Source: Mariniphaga anaerophila
Lineage (GTDB): Bacteria > Bacteroidota > Bacteroidia > Bacteroidales > Prolixibacteraceae
Assembly (NCBI RefSeq): GCF_900129025.1
Contig: NZ_FQUM01000003.1
Span: 1-64,000, forward strand
DNA length: 64,000 bases
Reading direction: 5' to 3'
Shown here piece after piece: positions 53,609 through 63,033 of the stretch. Below the pieces are notes generated by a model. It ran no database searches and was not told the DNA's origin. It saw nothing but the letters and a program-made list of their open reading frames with translations. A program made the position numbers and the translations under genes. Every line of letters begins with the position of its first letter. Within the stretch, counting starts at the first letter, position 1.

Positions 53609-53680
53609 CCAGTGTTTTACAATCAGGAAAACTACAGCCACGAGAATGAGAATATATATGAGCAATTCAACTTGTTTCAT
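53588..53680 (-). CDS. 30-residue single-pass membrane protein
   Basis: MKQVELLIYILILVAVVFLI followed by a basic tail (VKHWKTGRKN). One membrane helix covers about residues 6-22. It begins inside the last 14 bases of the NlpC/P60 gene, an overlap that favours coupled translation, and ends in a terminator loop. I do not recognise a family. Small size makes chance possible, but the hydrophobic-then-basic plan and placement are suggestive. Confidence 0.5.
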   Translation of the reverse strand: MKQVELLIYILILVAVVFLIVKHWKTGRKN

Positions 53681-54467
53681 TTACTCCGATTATTTTCTTC
53701 ATTACACGCATTTTGTGGGTATAACGTTTCAAATCCACGCTAAAAATTCCAAATTGATCGACATTGTCGATGCGTACTTTCCCCGAAGCATGAATTATTT
53801 TGTTCCGTTTCCAGATGATCCCCACATGAACAATGTTTCCTTCTTCGTCGTCGAAAAAAGCCAAATCACCCGGTTCTGCCTCATCTACAAAGCTCAGTGC
53901 TGTTCCCAGTTTCACCTGTTCGCTGGCATCCCTGGGAATAGGCATTCCAATCATTTTATAAATTACCTGCGAAAAGCCGCTGCAATCGATACCGAAAGGA
54001 GAACGTCCTCCCCACAAATACGGAGCATTAAAATATTTTAAGGCTTGTGTAATCACCACTTTCCGGGGATCTTTCCGGTCTCCGTAAAAAACTTCGCCAC
54101 CGGCTTTGTATTTTTCTTTTTCAATAGAAAACTCTTTCAGGTATGGGCGCCAGACCGGCAACGTGCTTCCGGCTACCAGCGTGAGATTCTGTTCTTCGTT
54201 TACGGGAATCAAACTAATTATGTCGCCCGTAACGGCAAAAGGCCTTTTTTCAATCCGGTTAAATGCACGTGCATTCAACGGAGTAATCATTTTGCTGTCA
54301 ATCCAGCCTTCGTAGCCGTCCCAGGCCATTCTCACATGGCTCCACCCCACCATTTCCTCAAAAATTTCGAAATGCTCCCCAAAAAGCACCTGGGTTACCA
54401 TTTCGCTTTTTTCGGAAGGTTCTTTCCTAACGGGAATAAGGCTTAAGCCGGAAATACCGTAGTCCAT
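53667..54467 (-). CDS. NlpC/P60 family peptidase (C40) with SH3 domain
   Basis: The 266-residue protein has bacterial SH3 segments in the first 120 residues (SLIPVRKEPSEKSEMVTQVL, GWSHVRMAWDGYEGWI), then the C40 domain with Cys162 in IDCSGF, His214 in VHVGI and His226 in IHASG. It cleaves within peptidoglycan stem peptides. No signal peptide at the N-terminus, so action on recycled cytoplasmic muropeptides is possible, as for YkfC-type enzymes. Confidence 0.93.
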   Translation of the reverse strand: MDYGISGLSLIPVRKEPSEKSEMVTQVLFGEHFEIFEEMVGWSHVRMAWDGYEGWIDSKMITPLNARAFNRIEKRPFAVTGDIISLIPVNEEQNLTLVAGSTLPVWRPYLKEFSIEKEKYKAGGEVFYGDRKDPRKVVITQALKYFNAPYLWGGRSPFGIDCSGFSQVIYKMIGMPIPRDASEQVKLGTALSFVDEAEPGDLAFFDDEEGNIVHVGIIWKRNKIIHASGKVRIDNVDQFGIFSVDLKRYTHKMRVMKKIIGVNETS

Positions 54468-54642
54468 TCAATAAATTACTTAATTTTATTTCGAAAAAAT
54501 ATATATTTCGCACCAACTGTGCGATTCAACACAAATCTATAAAAAAAACAGTGCGTGTTGAAGAGGATAAATTTTTATTTCTGATTTTTGTAAACGATCT
54601 CCGGTTAGAAAAAATTACCGGACAAATATAAAACGAAAAACA

Positions 54643-56733
54643 ATGAATAAGTTTTTTACCAACCTTAAAAAATATTCCCGTACGTTTTACTGGATTTTTG
54701 CTTTTTTGGGAACAGCAGTACTGCTTTTTCTGATTATGCCGGGAGAACAAAAATTTCAATACGAATACCAGAAAGGATTTCCGTGGAATCATGAAAACCT
54801 GGTGGCACCGTTCGATTTTGCCATTCTGAAATCGACAGGAGAAATGGAGCAGGAAAAAGCGGAATTGCTGGGGACTGTTATCCCGTACTTTACGTTTGAC
54901 ACCACCCTGGCCCGGACAAAAGTACAACAACTGCAGGCCGACTGGTATTTAATGGCCGACTCTTCCCGCCACGATGCAACGCTGACGGAGCTGGAACTTG
55001 AGCTCCGCAATATTTACACGGCAGGAATTCTTCTCCGCTCGGCTGACTCCTACAAAGAGCTTTCGGGGAAAGCGGAACTGAAAAAACGTACCGGAAACCT
55101 GGTTGCAAAAACCCGGATCGAAAATGTGTATGCTGAAAAATCGGCTTACAATGCTTTACATAACAAAATAAATGAGCTGATTCGAAAACATCCGCAACAG
55201 GCAAAATTTCTCTCGGGGCTTCAACCTGAAAAATACATTGTTTCCAACCTGGAATACGACGGAGCCACAACACAAAAAGAACGGGAGGAAATTACCCGCA
55301 ACATCTCTCCAACACAAGGCATGGTTCAAACCGGAGAAAGAATAATTCTGCAGGGCGAAATTGTAAACAGCGAAAAGTTTCAGATTTTGGAATCGTTGAA
55401 AGCCAGCTATGAATCGGAACGGGGCAAAGGAATTAACCGTTACATGGTTTCCTTCGGCAAAGGCATCCTCATAATCGTGCTCATGGTACTGCTGTTTACT
55501 TTTTTATTTTTCTACCGTTTCGATATTCTAAACCAGTTCCGAAAACTTTCGTTTTTGCTGTTGTTTTTGGTAACGATGGTTTCCCTCACTCTTTTAATTA
55601 ACTCATTTCCCAACCTGCACATATACCTGGTACCTTTTGTTATTTTTCCCATTGCCGTGCGCACATTTTTCGATTCGCGCACCGCAATTTTCACGCTTAT
55701 TATTGCTACCATTCTCACCGGATTTTATGCGCCAAACAGTTACGAATTTGTTCTGCTACAGGTAACAGCAGGTGTGGTTGCGGTTTTCAGTCTGAACAAA
55801 ATGCACCGCCGCGGACACCTGATTATGGCGGCAATCTGGGTATTGCTGACCTACTCGGTAGTTTACATTGCACTTGAGTTGATTTATGAAGGTTCGCTTC
55901 TCTACATCGACTACAAAACCATGCGCTGGTTTGCATTGAGCAGCATGCTCATTTTACTGGTTTACCCGCTGGTTTATGTTTTCGAAAAAATATTCGGATT
56001 TGTTTCCGATGTTACCCTTATTGAACTGTCTGACACCAACCAGCCGCTGCTGCGAAAACTGGCAGAAGAGGCTCCCGGTACGTTTCAGCATTCGATGCAA
56101 ATAGCAAACCTGGCTGAAGAGGTTATTCTGAAAATTGGTGGCAATCCGTTTTTAGTGCGTGCAGGCGCGCTTTACCACGACATTGGCAAGGTGGCCCGGC
56201 CCGAATTTTTCATCGAAAACCAGGCTATGGGAATCAATCCGCACGACAGGCTGAATTACCTGAAAAGCGCCGAAATAATTATTGACCATGTAAAGAATGG
56301 TGTTAAAATGGCGCACAAGCACAAACTGCCCGAATCGCTGGTAGAGTTTATTGCCACTCACCACGGAACAACCAAGGCACAATATTTTTACCTGAAACAC
56401 CAGGAAGAAAATCCCAACGAAAAAATAGATGCACAACCGTTTATTTACCCCGGCCCGCTTCCCCACACAAAAGAAGCTGCCACGGTAATGATTATCGACG
56501 GAATAGAAGCAGCATCGCGTAGTCTGAAAGAAAAAACAATGGAAAATCTGAAGGAACTTATTGAAACCATGATTGACAAAAAAATCAGGGATAAACAATT
56601 GGATCAATCAGATTTAACATTCCGGGATATTACAATCATAAAAAAAACGTTATTAGATAAATTAATTAATATTTATCACGTTCGAATTGCATATCCGAAA
56701 GAGAAGGAAGTGCCGGAACAACGAAAAAATTAA
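54643..56733 (+). CDS. 7TM-HD membrane phosphodiesterase (PgpH-like)
   Basis: The 696-residue protein has one N-terminal membrane helix (about 18-35), a large extracytoplasmic domain (40-265), about seven membrane helices (270-455), and a cytoplasmic HD domain with HSMQIANLAEEV, LYHDIGKV and ATHHGTT. This is the PgpH plan, whose members degrade cyclic di-AMP. The ligand of the extracellular domain is unknown. It is divergent from the NlpC/P60 gene. Confidence 0.93.
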   Translation: MNKFFTNLKKYSRTFYWIFAFLGTAVLLFLIMPGEQKFQYEYQKGFPWNHENLVAPFDFAILKSTGEMEQEKAELLGTVIPYFTFDTTLARTKVQQLQADWYLMADSSRHDATLTELELELRNIYTAGILLRSADSYKELSGKAELKKRTGNLVAKTRIENVYAEKSAYNALHNKINELIRKHPQQAKFLSGLQPEKYIVSNLEYDGATTQKEREEITRNISPTQGMVQTGERIILQGEIVNSEKFQILESLKASYESERGKGINRYMVSFGKGILIIVLMVLLFTFLFFYRFDILNQFRKLSFLLLFLVTMVSLTLLINSFPNLHIYLVPFVIFPIAVRTFFDSRTAIFTLIIATILTGFYAPNSYEFVLLQVTAGVVAVFSLNKMHRRGHLIMAAIWVLLTYSVVYIALELIYEGSLLYIDYKTMRWFALSSMLILLVYPLVYVFEKIFGFVSDVTLIELSDTNQPLLRKLAEEAPGTFQHSMQIANLAEEVILKIGGNPFLVRAGALYHDIGKVARPEFFIENQAMGINPHDRLNYLKSAEIIIDHVKNGVKMAHKHKLPESLVEFIATHHGTTKAQYFYLKHQEENPNEKIDAQPFIYPGPLPHTKEAATVMIIDGIEAASRSLKEKTMENLKELIETMIDKKIRDKQLDQSDLTFRDITIIKKTLLDKLINIYHVRIAYPKEKEVPEQRKN

Positions 56734-56874
56734 TTTTGCGTTTTTAAAATTATGAAACGAGCATGAATTTTCTTCATTCAAAATTCACAAAAAAAATGAT
56801 TGAAATTTATGTGAGTTCCTGGATGTCTTCAAATTTTTTGAACATTCAGAGATCAAAAAATTTTATACAGATGA

Positions 56875-56929
56875 AAGTCGCATGGAAAAATCTCGCACAA
56901 AAGGACATGATTTAGGTGCGACTTCCATG
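56875..56929 (+). promoter_or_regulatory. mutually exclusive hairpins upstream of the S41 peptidase
   Basis: AAGTCGCA (56875-56882) can pair with TGCGACTT (56917-56924); CATGGAA (56881-56887) with TTCCATG (56923-56929); TCGCAC (56893-56898) with GTGCGA (56916-56921). They share bases and compete. They lie 42-96 bases before the start at 56971. Confidence 0.45.
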
Positions 56930-56970
56930 TGATACAAAAGAAAACTAACAATTTTAATCACATTAAATTA

Positions 56971-58449
56971 ATGAAGACATCCATTTTTAAACACATTTTG
57001 GGAGCGCTGGTTGCAGTGCTTATTACATTGGGAAGTTGTAAAGATGCGCCACTGCCAACCCCGAATCCCGACAAAGAAGAGGCTTCGGAGCTGACCCAGA
57101 AAGTAAATGACTTTATACAATTTGTAATGGAAGATATTTACCTCTGGTACGCCGAGCTGCCCGACATTGACATTCGTTACGAAACCGATTCCAAAGAGTA
57201 CTTCGATAAACTGTTGTACAAAGACGACAAATGGTCGTTTATTACCGACGACATTGTGGCGCTGGAAAACAGTTTTGAGGGAGTAGAAACCACATTTGGC
57301 TACTCGCTGGCTTTCGGGCGGTTTTCGGACACGAAAGATATTTTTGCGGTGGTAGAATTTGTATATCCCAACACTCCCGCATCTGAAGCCGGGTTTCAAC
57401 GCGGCGATTTTATCGTTTTATTAAACGAAGAAAACATTACCGACGACAATTACACCGATTTAATTTATGCCAGCTCTCTTTCTGTTCATAAAGGCACTCT
57501 TTCTGAGTCGGGAGAAGAAATTTCGGTTAATCCTACTCCGGTAAGTATGACCGCAAGAACATTAAATCTGGATCCGGTTATTATTACTAACGTTATTGAG
57601 CAGGACGGGCACAAAATCGGATATTTACTTTACGCACAATACATTTCCAATTTTAACGGAAGCCTCGACAACGCGTTTCAATACTTTAAAGACCAACAAA
57701 TAACCGATCTGGTAATCGACCTGCGTTATAATCCCGGTGGCGGAATAGATGCTGCACAGTATTTATGCAGTTCGGTTGCTCCGGCAAACACGGTTAGCAA
57801 CGAAGAGACGCTGGTTACTTTTCAGTGGAACGATAAATACCAGAGTTACTGGGAGTATAAAAAAATTACCGACCAGTTGGAAGTAAACTTCACAAAATCA
57901 GCCAGTGTAAAACTGGGACTGGATAAAATGCACATACTTACCGGACCGGGAACGGCTTCGGCTTCGGAGCTTACCATTACAGGGCTGAAACCTTACATGG
58001 AAATTACCACGGTTGGAGACACTACTTACGGGAAATATGCAGCTTCAAACACATTCAAACCTGAATATTTTCTGAAGGACGACAACGGGAACGGCTATTA
58101 TGACACCACTGCCGATTACGAAGATTTTGACAACTGGGGAATCCAGCCAATTATTTTGCGCTTTGCCAACGCAGAGGGAGTAACCGATTTTAAAGATGGT
58201 TTTGCGCCCGACATTCTTGTTGACGACAACCTCACGGATGGAATTCCGCTGGGTGACAAAAACGAGGTTCTTCTAAAAACAGCCATTGAAGATATTACGG
58301 GAACACAAATTCTGGCTAAGAAAAAAGCACGTATCCCTGACAATTTTAAAATTTTCGATCGCGGCTTTTCCAAATTTGACAACAACAAACGGATATTGCT
58401 TTTGGATAACCCGGAAATGGAAAATATTACAAAACAGCGATTTCAGTAA
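56971..58449 (+). CDS. S41 (tail-specific/C-terminal processing) peptidase, lipoprotein
   Basis: The protein has 492 residues from the ATG at 56971; 14 more codons are open upstream but carry no signal. Lipobox ITLGSC (Cys23). A PDZ-like region (NTPASEAGFQRGDFIVLLNE) precedes the S41 core: LVIDLRYNPGGGIDAAQYL and the nucleophile Ser in GPGTASASELTI. It is an envelope serine protease; substrate unknown. It ends before the long hairpin at 58471. Confidence 0.92.
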   Translation: MKTSIFKHILGALVAVLITLGSCKDAPLPTPNPDKEEASELTQKVNDFIQFVMEDIYLWYAELPDIDIRYETDSKEYFDKLLYKDDKWSFITDDIVALENSFEGVETTFGYSLAFGRFSDTKDIFAVVEFVYPNTPASEAGFQRGDFIVLLNEENITDDNYTDLIYASSLSVHKGTLSESGEEISVNPTPVSMTARTLNLDPVIITNVIEQDGHKIGYLLYAQYISNFNGSLDNAFQYFKDQQITDLVIDLRYNPGGGIDAAQYLCSSVAPANTVSNEETLVTFQWNDKYQSYWEYKKITDQLEVNFTKSASVKLGLDKMHILTGPGTASASELTITGLKPYMEITTVGDTTYGKYAASNTFKPEYFLKDDNGNGYYDTTADYEDFDNWGIQPIILRFANAEGVTDFKDGFAPDILVDDNLTDGIPLGDKNEVLLKTAIEDITGTQILAKKKARIPDNFKIFDRGFSKFDNNKRILLLDNPEMENITKQRFQ

Positions 58450-58470
58450 ACACAGGAGTTCGCTGGCTAA

Positions 58471-58520
58471 TTCAAACAAAAAGAGGCTGTCTCAAAAGGG
58501 ACGGCCTCTTTTTGTTTGAA
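58471..58520. terminator. 23-bp hairpin terminator, GAGGC..GTCTC type
   Basis: Fifty bases make a near-perfect hairpin: 23-bp arms starting TTCAAACAAAAAGAGGC and ending GCCTCTTTTTGTTTGAA, AAAA loop, two G-T pairs. It lies between the convergent S41 and GIN-domain genes and works for both. The core is shared with the hairpin at 21351-21390. Confidence 0.9.
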
Positions 58521-58532
58521 ACATCCTATATT

Positions 58533-59252
58533 TTATTGACGCTCAACCGAGCCCAGGCCTTCAATACTTTGGGTCACTGCCGGGGTTCCTCGGAATCTGA
58601 TTTTCCCTGCACCCTTAATCGTCGCGTCAAGTGTTTTGGTAGCATGAACCAGGCCGGTTCCAACTCCTTCAATTCTGAAAGTTACGTCGCGCGCCTGCAG
58701 ATCGCCCGCATTTACGTGCCCGGCACCAGCCAGCCTCACATTCAACGATTTGGCCACTCCGCTGATTTCGCACAGCACTCCTCCCCTGTTGTCAACACTA
58801 ATGTGATCTCCCTTTAATTTCAGCTTCACTTTTGCACCGCCTTCAAGCAACATGTCCAAATCATCCAAATCAAGAAATCCACGTGTTTCGAGCCTTATTC
58901 CTCCCAAAATACGCAACCTCGAAAGATCCTCGAATGTTACAAAAAGAGTTACCTTGCTAAAATCGAAAAAACGACGATCTACATGCAAATGAAGCAAATC
59001 GCCACGGTTAGTTACTGTCAGATAATCAAAAGCGCGCTCATCGGAAGTTTTAACTTCCAAAGCACTTTTTTTACCCTGAATAAGCTCAACCCCAAAAGCG
59101 CCCTCCAGAAATAGTTCCGAAAACTCATCAATATCGTATGTTCTGGAATAGGAATTACTGCTTTGTGCCACCGTTTTTCCCGGGAAGAAACAGCAGAACA
59201 TTAACACAAGCATTAAAGAAAGGCCGGATACTTTTAGCGTTTTTTGTTTCAT
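58533..59252 (-). CDS. GIN-domain (DUF2807) surface protein
   Basis: The 239-residue exported protein has a signal peptide (about 29 residues, ends TVAQ), then a right-handed beta-helix-like GIN domain: RTYDIDEFSELFLEGAFGVE, LHVDRRFFDFSKVTLFVTFE and repeated G-rich turns (LAGAGHVNAGDLQ, IEGVGTG, IKGAGKI). The family is annotated as a putative autotransporter adhesin head; function unknown. Confidence 0.9.
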   Translation of the reverse strand: MKQKTLKVSGLSLMLVLMFCCFFPGKTVAQSSNSYSRTYDIDEFSELFLEGAFGVELIQGKKSALEVKTSDERAFDYLTVTNRGDLLHLHVDRRFFDFSKVTLFVTFEDLSRLRILGGIRLETRGFLDLDDLDMLLEGGAKVKLKLKGDHISVDNRGGVLCEISGVAKSLNVRLAGAGHVNAGDLQARDVTFRIEGVGTGLVHATKTLDATIKGAGKIRFRGTPAVTQSIEGLGSVERQ

Positions 59253-59366
59253 CTTTTCTGAGTTTTTAACTGAAAATCATTTCAGAACAAATTTATGGAG
59301 TTATTGCCAAAACCTGAGTAGAAATTCGATAAATGGCCCATTATTCAGGATAAAAACAGGGAAACA

Positions 59367-59954
59367 CTAACGATTTAACTTTCTTGCATACATCAGACCG
59401 TATGCAATCAGCACAAATAAAACCACAACAACAAACTTGTCCATTAGTGAATAACCGGGTAAAACAAGCAGCATTTTTATGGCGAAAACAAACGCCAGAA
59501 CCGACATGCCCGTCAAAATTGCATGTGCAACGCGCGAAAATCCCCTGAACATCCACACCGAAACTGCCATCCAGACAACGGCAAAAGCCACAAGCGGAAT
59601 TCCCTCTTCCAGATTTCCCCTGCCTAAACGCACTGCCCCCAAAACACCCGGAATGGAACCGGCCAGGAAAAAACCGCGCGCAATGCTTTTTCTGATTTTA
59701 TTCCTGACTTTCTCGTTTTCGATCACCGGAAAAAGCTGGCGCTTTAATTTCGTTTCCCTGTATTCGGGAGCAAGCAAATCCTCTTCAGAATGAATAATTC
59801 CCCTTTTTATGGCTTCGGAAATGGCCTGATTTGCGGCAACCTCCTGGTAATGATTTCGCTTTTTCAACACATCAATCAATTGCCCGTCGCTCAACTCCGC
59901 CATTGTTTCTGCAAAGTCGGTCTTTTGTTCTGTCGAATTTGACTTTAAAAGCAT
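59367..59954 (-). CDS. membrane protein of unknown function
   Basis: The protein has 195 residues from the ATG at 59954; one at 59966 adds four. The soluble N-terminal 85 residues contain AELSDGQLIDVLKKRNHYQE and AANQAISEAIKRGII, a repeat-like helical motif seen in Bacteroidota membrane proteins. Three or four membrane helices follow (from about residue 90), with a basic end. No family recognised, no catalytic motif. Confidence 0.68.
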   Translation of the reverse strand: MLLKSNSTEQKTDFAETMAELSDGQLIDVLKKRNHYQEVAANQAISEAIKRGIIHSEEDLLAPEYRETKLKRQLFPVIENEKVRNKIRKSIARGFFLAGSIPGVLGAVRLGRGNLEEGIPLVAFAVVWMAVSVWMFRGFSRVAHAILTGMSVLAFVFAIKMLLVLPGYSLMDKFVVVVLFVLIAYGLMYARKLNR

Positions 59955-60037
59955 TTTAAAATACATTTACAATTTCAAACAAAATAAAAGGAAATTTGTC
60001 TTTTTGCTGGAATCAAAACCATTAAAAAAATGATAGC

Positions 60038-61198
60038 ATGAAAAATTTTGAATACAAAAATCCGGTTAAAATTATATTCGGGAAAGGCACCATCCCAAAA
60101 GTTGCCGGCGAAATCCCTGAAAACTCGCGGGTTTTAATGATTTACGGCGGAGGAAGCATTAAAAGAAACGGTGTTTACGACCAGGTTAAAAATGCGCTGA
60201 AAAATTTTGAGTTATTCGAATTTGGTGGAATTGAAGCCAACCCGCATTACGAAACCTGCATAAAAGCAATGGAAGTGGTAAAAGCGAACAACATCGACTT
60301 TCTGCTTTCGGTGGGTGGCGGTTCAGTAATTGATGCCACTAAATTTATTGCTGCAGGCGCTTTGTACGAAGGAGAAGATCCGTGGGATTTTTTCACCCAG
60401 CGATTTGTGATTGAACCAAAAGCCGCAATTCCACTGGGCGCTGTTCTTACGCTGCCGGCCACCGGTTCGGAAATGAACTGGAACTCTGTTGTTTCCCGTG
60501 TTTCAACACAGGAAAAACTGGCATTTGGCTCTCCGCTGGTAATGCCGCAATTTTCGGTACTCGACCCCGAATGTGTGTTCTCGTTACCGGACAGGCAGGT
60601 TGCCAACGGTGTTGTTGATGCATTTGTTCATGTTATGGAACAATACCTTACTTACCCGGTAAACTCGCCGTTGCAGGATCGATTTGCTGAAGGAATTCTT
60701 CACACACTGATTGAAGAAGGACCGAAAGTACTTGCAAACCGAAATGATTACGATTCGGCGGCTAACTTTATGTGGAGCGCCACCATGGCACTAAACGGGT
60801 TGATTGCGCTTGGCGTGCCTTCCGACTGGGCAACGCACATGATTGGGCACGAGCTTACCGCTTTTCACGGAATTGACCACGCTAGAACTCTGGCCATTGT
60901 TTTGCCGGGAATGATGAATATTAAACGCCATAACAAAAAAGATAAAATACTGCAATATGGCGAACGGATTTGGGGAATTAACCAGGGAACCGACGATGAG
61001 CGCATTGACAAAACCATCGATAAAACAGTAGCGTTTTTCAAATCGCTCGGCGTTCCGTGTACTTTGCCGGAATACGACGTGCCCGCTGAAACCATTCAGA
61101 AAATTAAAGAACGGTTTAAAACCCGGGGAAGTAAACTGGGAGAAAATGCAGACATCGACTACAACCAGGTAGAAGAAATATTAACGGACAGGTTGTAA
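60038..61198 (+). CDS. iron-containing alcohol dehydrogenase (YqhD/BdhA type)
   Basis: The 386-residue protein starts MKNFEYKNPVKIIFGKGTI, has the nucleotide motif SVGGGSVIDATKF, and the metal ligands Asp and His in VVDAFVHVMEQY and two His in MIGHELTAFHGIDHA. Members reduce aldehydes or butanal with NAD(P)H. It is convergent with the class IV aminotransferase, with 10 bases between them. Confidence 0.93.
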   Translation: MKNFEYKNPVKIIFGKGTIPKVAGEIPENSRVLMIYGGGSIKRNGVYDQVKNALKNFELFEFGGIEANPHYETCIKAMEVVKANNIDFLLSVGGGSVIDATKFIAAGALYEGEDPWDFFTQRFVIEPKAAIPLGAVLTLPATGSEMNWNSVVSRVSTQEKLAFGSPLVMPQFSVLDPECVFSLPDRQVANGVVDAFVHVMEQYLTYPVNSPLQDRFAEGILHTLIEEGPKVLANRNDYDSAANFMWSATMALNGLIALGVPSDWATHMIGHELTAFHGIDHARTLAIVLPGMMNIKRHNKKDKILQYGERIWGINQGTDDERIDKTIDKTVAFFKSLGVPCTLPEYDVPAETIQKIKERFKTRGSKLGENADIDYNQVEEILTDRL

Positions 61199-61208
61199 AA
61201 CGATTCAG

Positions 61209-62024
61209 CTATTCCGGGAGTTTTTTCTTCTTCGAAATGTATTCCAAAACAAGTTTGTCGTAACTATTGCGAAGTTGCAGGACGATTGGGTTCTGCAAAT
61301 CAAACTTCCGGTCGCCAACTTGTGCAATGGGCAGGATATTCGGTGAGGTGCCGGTAATAAATGCCGCCTGAAATTCAGGCAAATCATCCCGCCGGATATC
61401 CTGTTCATAAAACGGAATGTGTTCGTTTTTTGCAAGTGCGATGGTCTTTTGGCGGGTAATGCCAAGCAACACGCCGTTTCCGGGAGGAGTAATCAAACAA
61501 TTTCCCTTCACAAAAAAAACATTGCTCCGGCTGCCTTCGGTTATGCAATTCTGGTGATCTACCAGCAACACTTCGTACAATCCGCGCTGCTCAATCAATT
61601 CGTTAGCCTGCTGCCTTACAGTTGTCTGAAAAACTTTTGCATTGGGATTTTCGCGTTCTGCTTTTAACACATCGCACGTTATTCCGGTTTCGTAAAGTTG
61701 TTTTTCGGGGTATTTATGCGGAATAAAAAACGCCACCAAGTTTGTTTTACAAGCCAGCAAAATGTTTCCTTCATCCACCTTATTTTGCTCAATCAGCCGG
61801 TATAAAAATGCGGAAATCTGTACTTTTGAAAACCGAATTGATTTTTGGGCAATTGATGCCGAGATAAAAAACCGTTCCAGGTGATCTTCCAAAAATAGCG
61901 GAACTCCGGCCACTACACGGAGAACTTCGTAAACTCCTCCTTTTTTTTCAAACACCCTGAAATTCTTGTTTGATTCTATTTCCCCGTTAAAAATAAAATA
62001 ACGATGAAGCGGAGTGTATTCCAT
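61209..62024 (-). CDS. class IV aminotransferase-family protein
   Basis: The 271-residue PLP enzyme of fold type IV has a putative PLP Lys130 in ENPNAKVF, 21 residues before the conserved Glu of YEVLLVD (the same spacing as in D-amino acid transaminase), then CITEGSRSNVFFV and the phosphate-binding GVLLGITRQ. Family members are branched-chain aminotransferase, D-amino acid transaminase and aminodeoxychorismate lyase; I cannot tell which. Monocistronic. Confidence 0.87.
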   Translation of the reverse strand: MEYTPLHRYFIFNGEIESNKNFRVFEKKGGVYEVLRVVAGVPLFLEDHLERFFISASIAQKSIRFSKVQISAFLYRLIEQNKVDEGNILLACKTNLVAFFIPHKYPEKQLYETGITCDVLKAERENPNAKVFQTTVRQQANELIEQRGLYEVLLVDHQNCITEGSRSNVFFVKGNCLITPPGNGVLLGITRQKTIALAKNEHIPFYEQDIRRDDLPEFQAAFITGTSPNILPIAQVGDRKFDLQNPIVLQLRNSYDKLVLEYISKKKKLPE

Positions 62025-62229
62025 CTTTCTAAATTTTCAGGCAAATGTATGGAATATTTTTCCCAACAGACAATAAAAGGGCGACCTACAAAAAGGTGTT
62101 TCGACTAAAATAAAATTACCAACCTCAGCAAAAAATTATAAGGCCACAAAAGGACAACCGGAGCGGAGGAAAAAGCACACAAATTAGCACCAATAAACGT
62201 TTAAGAAAAGCACAGTTTTTTAGTCGTGT

Positions 62230-62964
62230 TCAACTTGCCACAACAGAATTGCCCGCATGTAACACAGCAGCAACCCGGTTTTTAAAACTCCTGCCAATGG
62301 GCAGTTCCTTTCCTTCAATTTCGATACTGGTGGAGGTAAAAGCTTCAATCTTCCGTAGCGACACAATGTAGGATTTGTGAATGCGCATAAAATCGCTGTC
62401 CGGCAGCTTTTCCTCCATGTTTGTCATGCTGGCTTTAGTCACAATTCGCTTGTCGGCAGTATGAATTTTCACGTACTCGCTTAACCCTTCAATGTATAAA
62501 ATATCAGCCAGGTGCAATTTGAGGACTTTTTTGTTTTCTTTCACGTAAATAAAAGCATCATCGGCTCCGTTTGGCTGTGCGTAATTTTCTGCAGACATAT
62601 GATTATCGGCAGAAACCTGGTAAAATTTGTTCACCGCTTTCAAAAACCGTTCAAAAGTGATGGGTTTCAGCAAATAATCTACCACATCCAGTTCAAAACC
62701 TTCCAGCGCATACTCGCGGTAGGCAGTGGTAATAATCACGTGCGGAGGCTGTTTCAGGGTTTTCAGAAATTCAATTCCGGTAATCTGAGGCATCTGAATA
62801 TCCATAAACATTAGGTCGACCTTTTGATTTCGAAGCACTTCAAGCGCTTTCATTGCGTCTCCACATTCGCCGGCAATATTAAAATTATCCAGTTTTTGAA
62901 TGTGATTTCGCATTAGTTCCCGAGCGAGAGGCTCATCGTCAACAATGAGACAGTTTGTTTTCAT
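62230..62964 (-). CDS. LytTR-family response regulator
   Basis: The 244-residue protein has a receiver domain (1-120) with acidic pair DDEP, phospho-acceptor Asp in LMFMDIQMP (about 56) and Lys in LLKPITF, then a LytTR DNA-binding domain (about 140-235; YIEGLSEYVKIHT, FMRIHKSYIVSL). It should bind promoter DNA when active. It follows the sensor gene at 63034 by 69 bases. The acceptor Asp is intact although the paired sensor lacks its His. Confidence 0.94.
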   Translation of the reverse strand: MKTNCLIVDDEPLARELMRNHIQKLDNFNIAGECGDAMKALEVLRNQKVDLMFMDIQMPQITGIEFLKTLKQPPHVIITTAYREYALEGFELDVVDYLLKPITFERFLKAVNKFYQVSADNHMSAENYAQPNGADDAFIYVKENKKVLKLHLADILYIEGLSEYVKIHTADKRIVTKASMTNMEEKLPDSDFMRIHKSYIVSLRKIEAFTSTSIEIEGKELPIGRSFKNRVAAVLHAGNSVVAS

Positions 62965-63033
62965 GGCAATAAGTGATTTGTTTTCGTTGTTTTCAAGAAG
63001 TAAGTATCTGTTTTCTTTTTTATGTTACATTTT

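Noticed and set aside
61209-62024. Loss of the PLP lysine in the class IV aminotransferase (Gln at the first-guess position)
   Set aside because: Counting back from the conserved Glu shows Lys130 at exactly the 21-residue spacing of known enzymes, so the lysine is kept.
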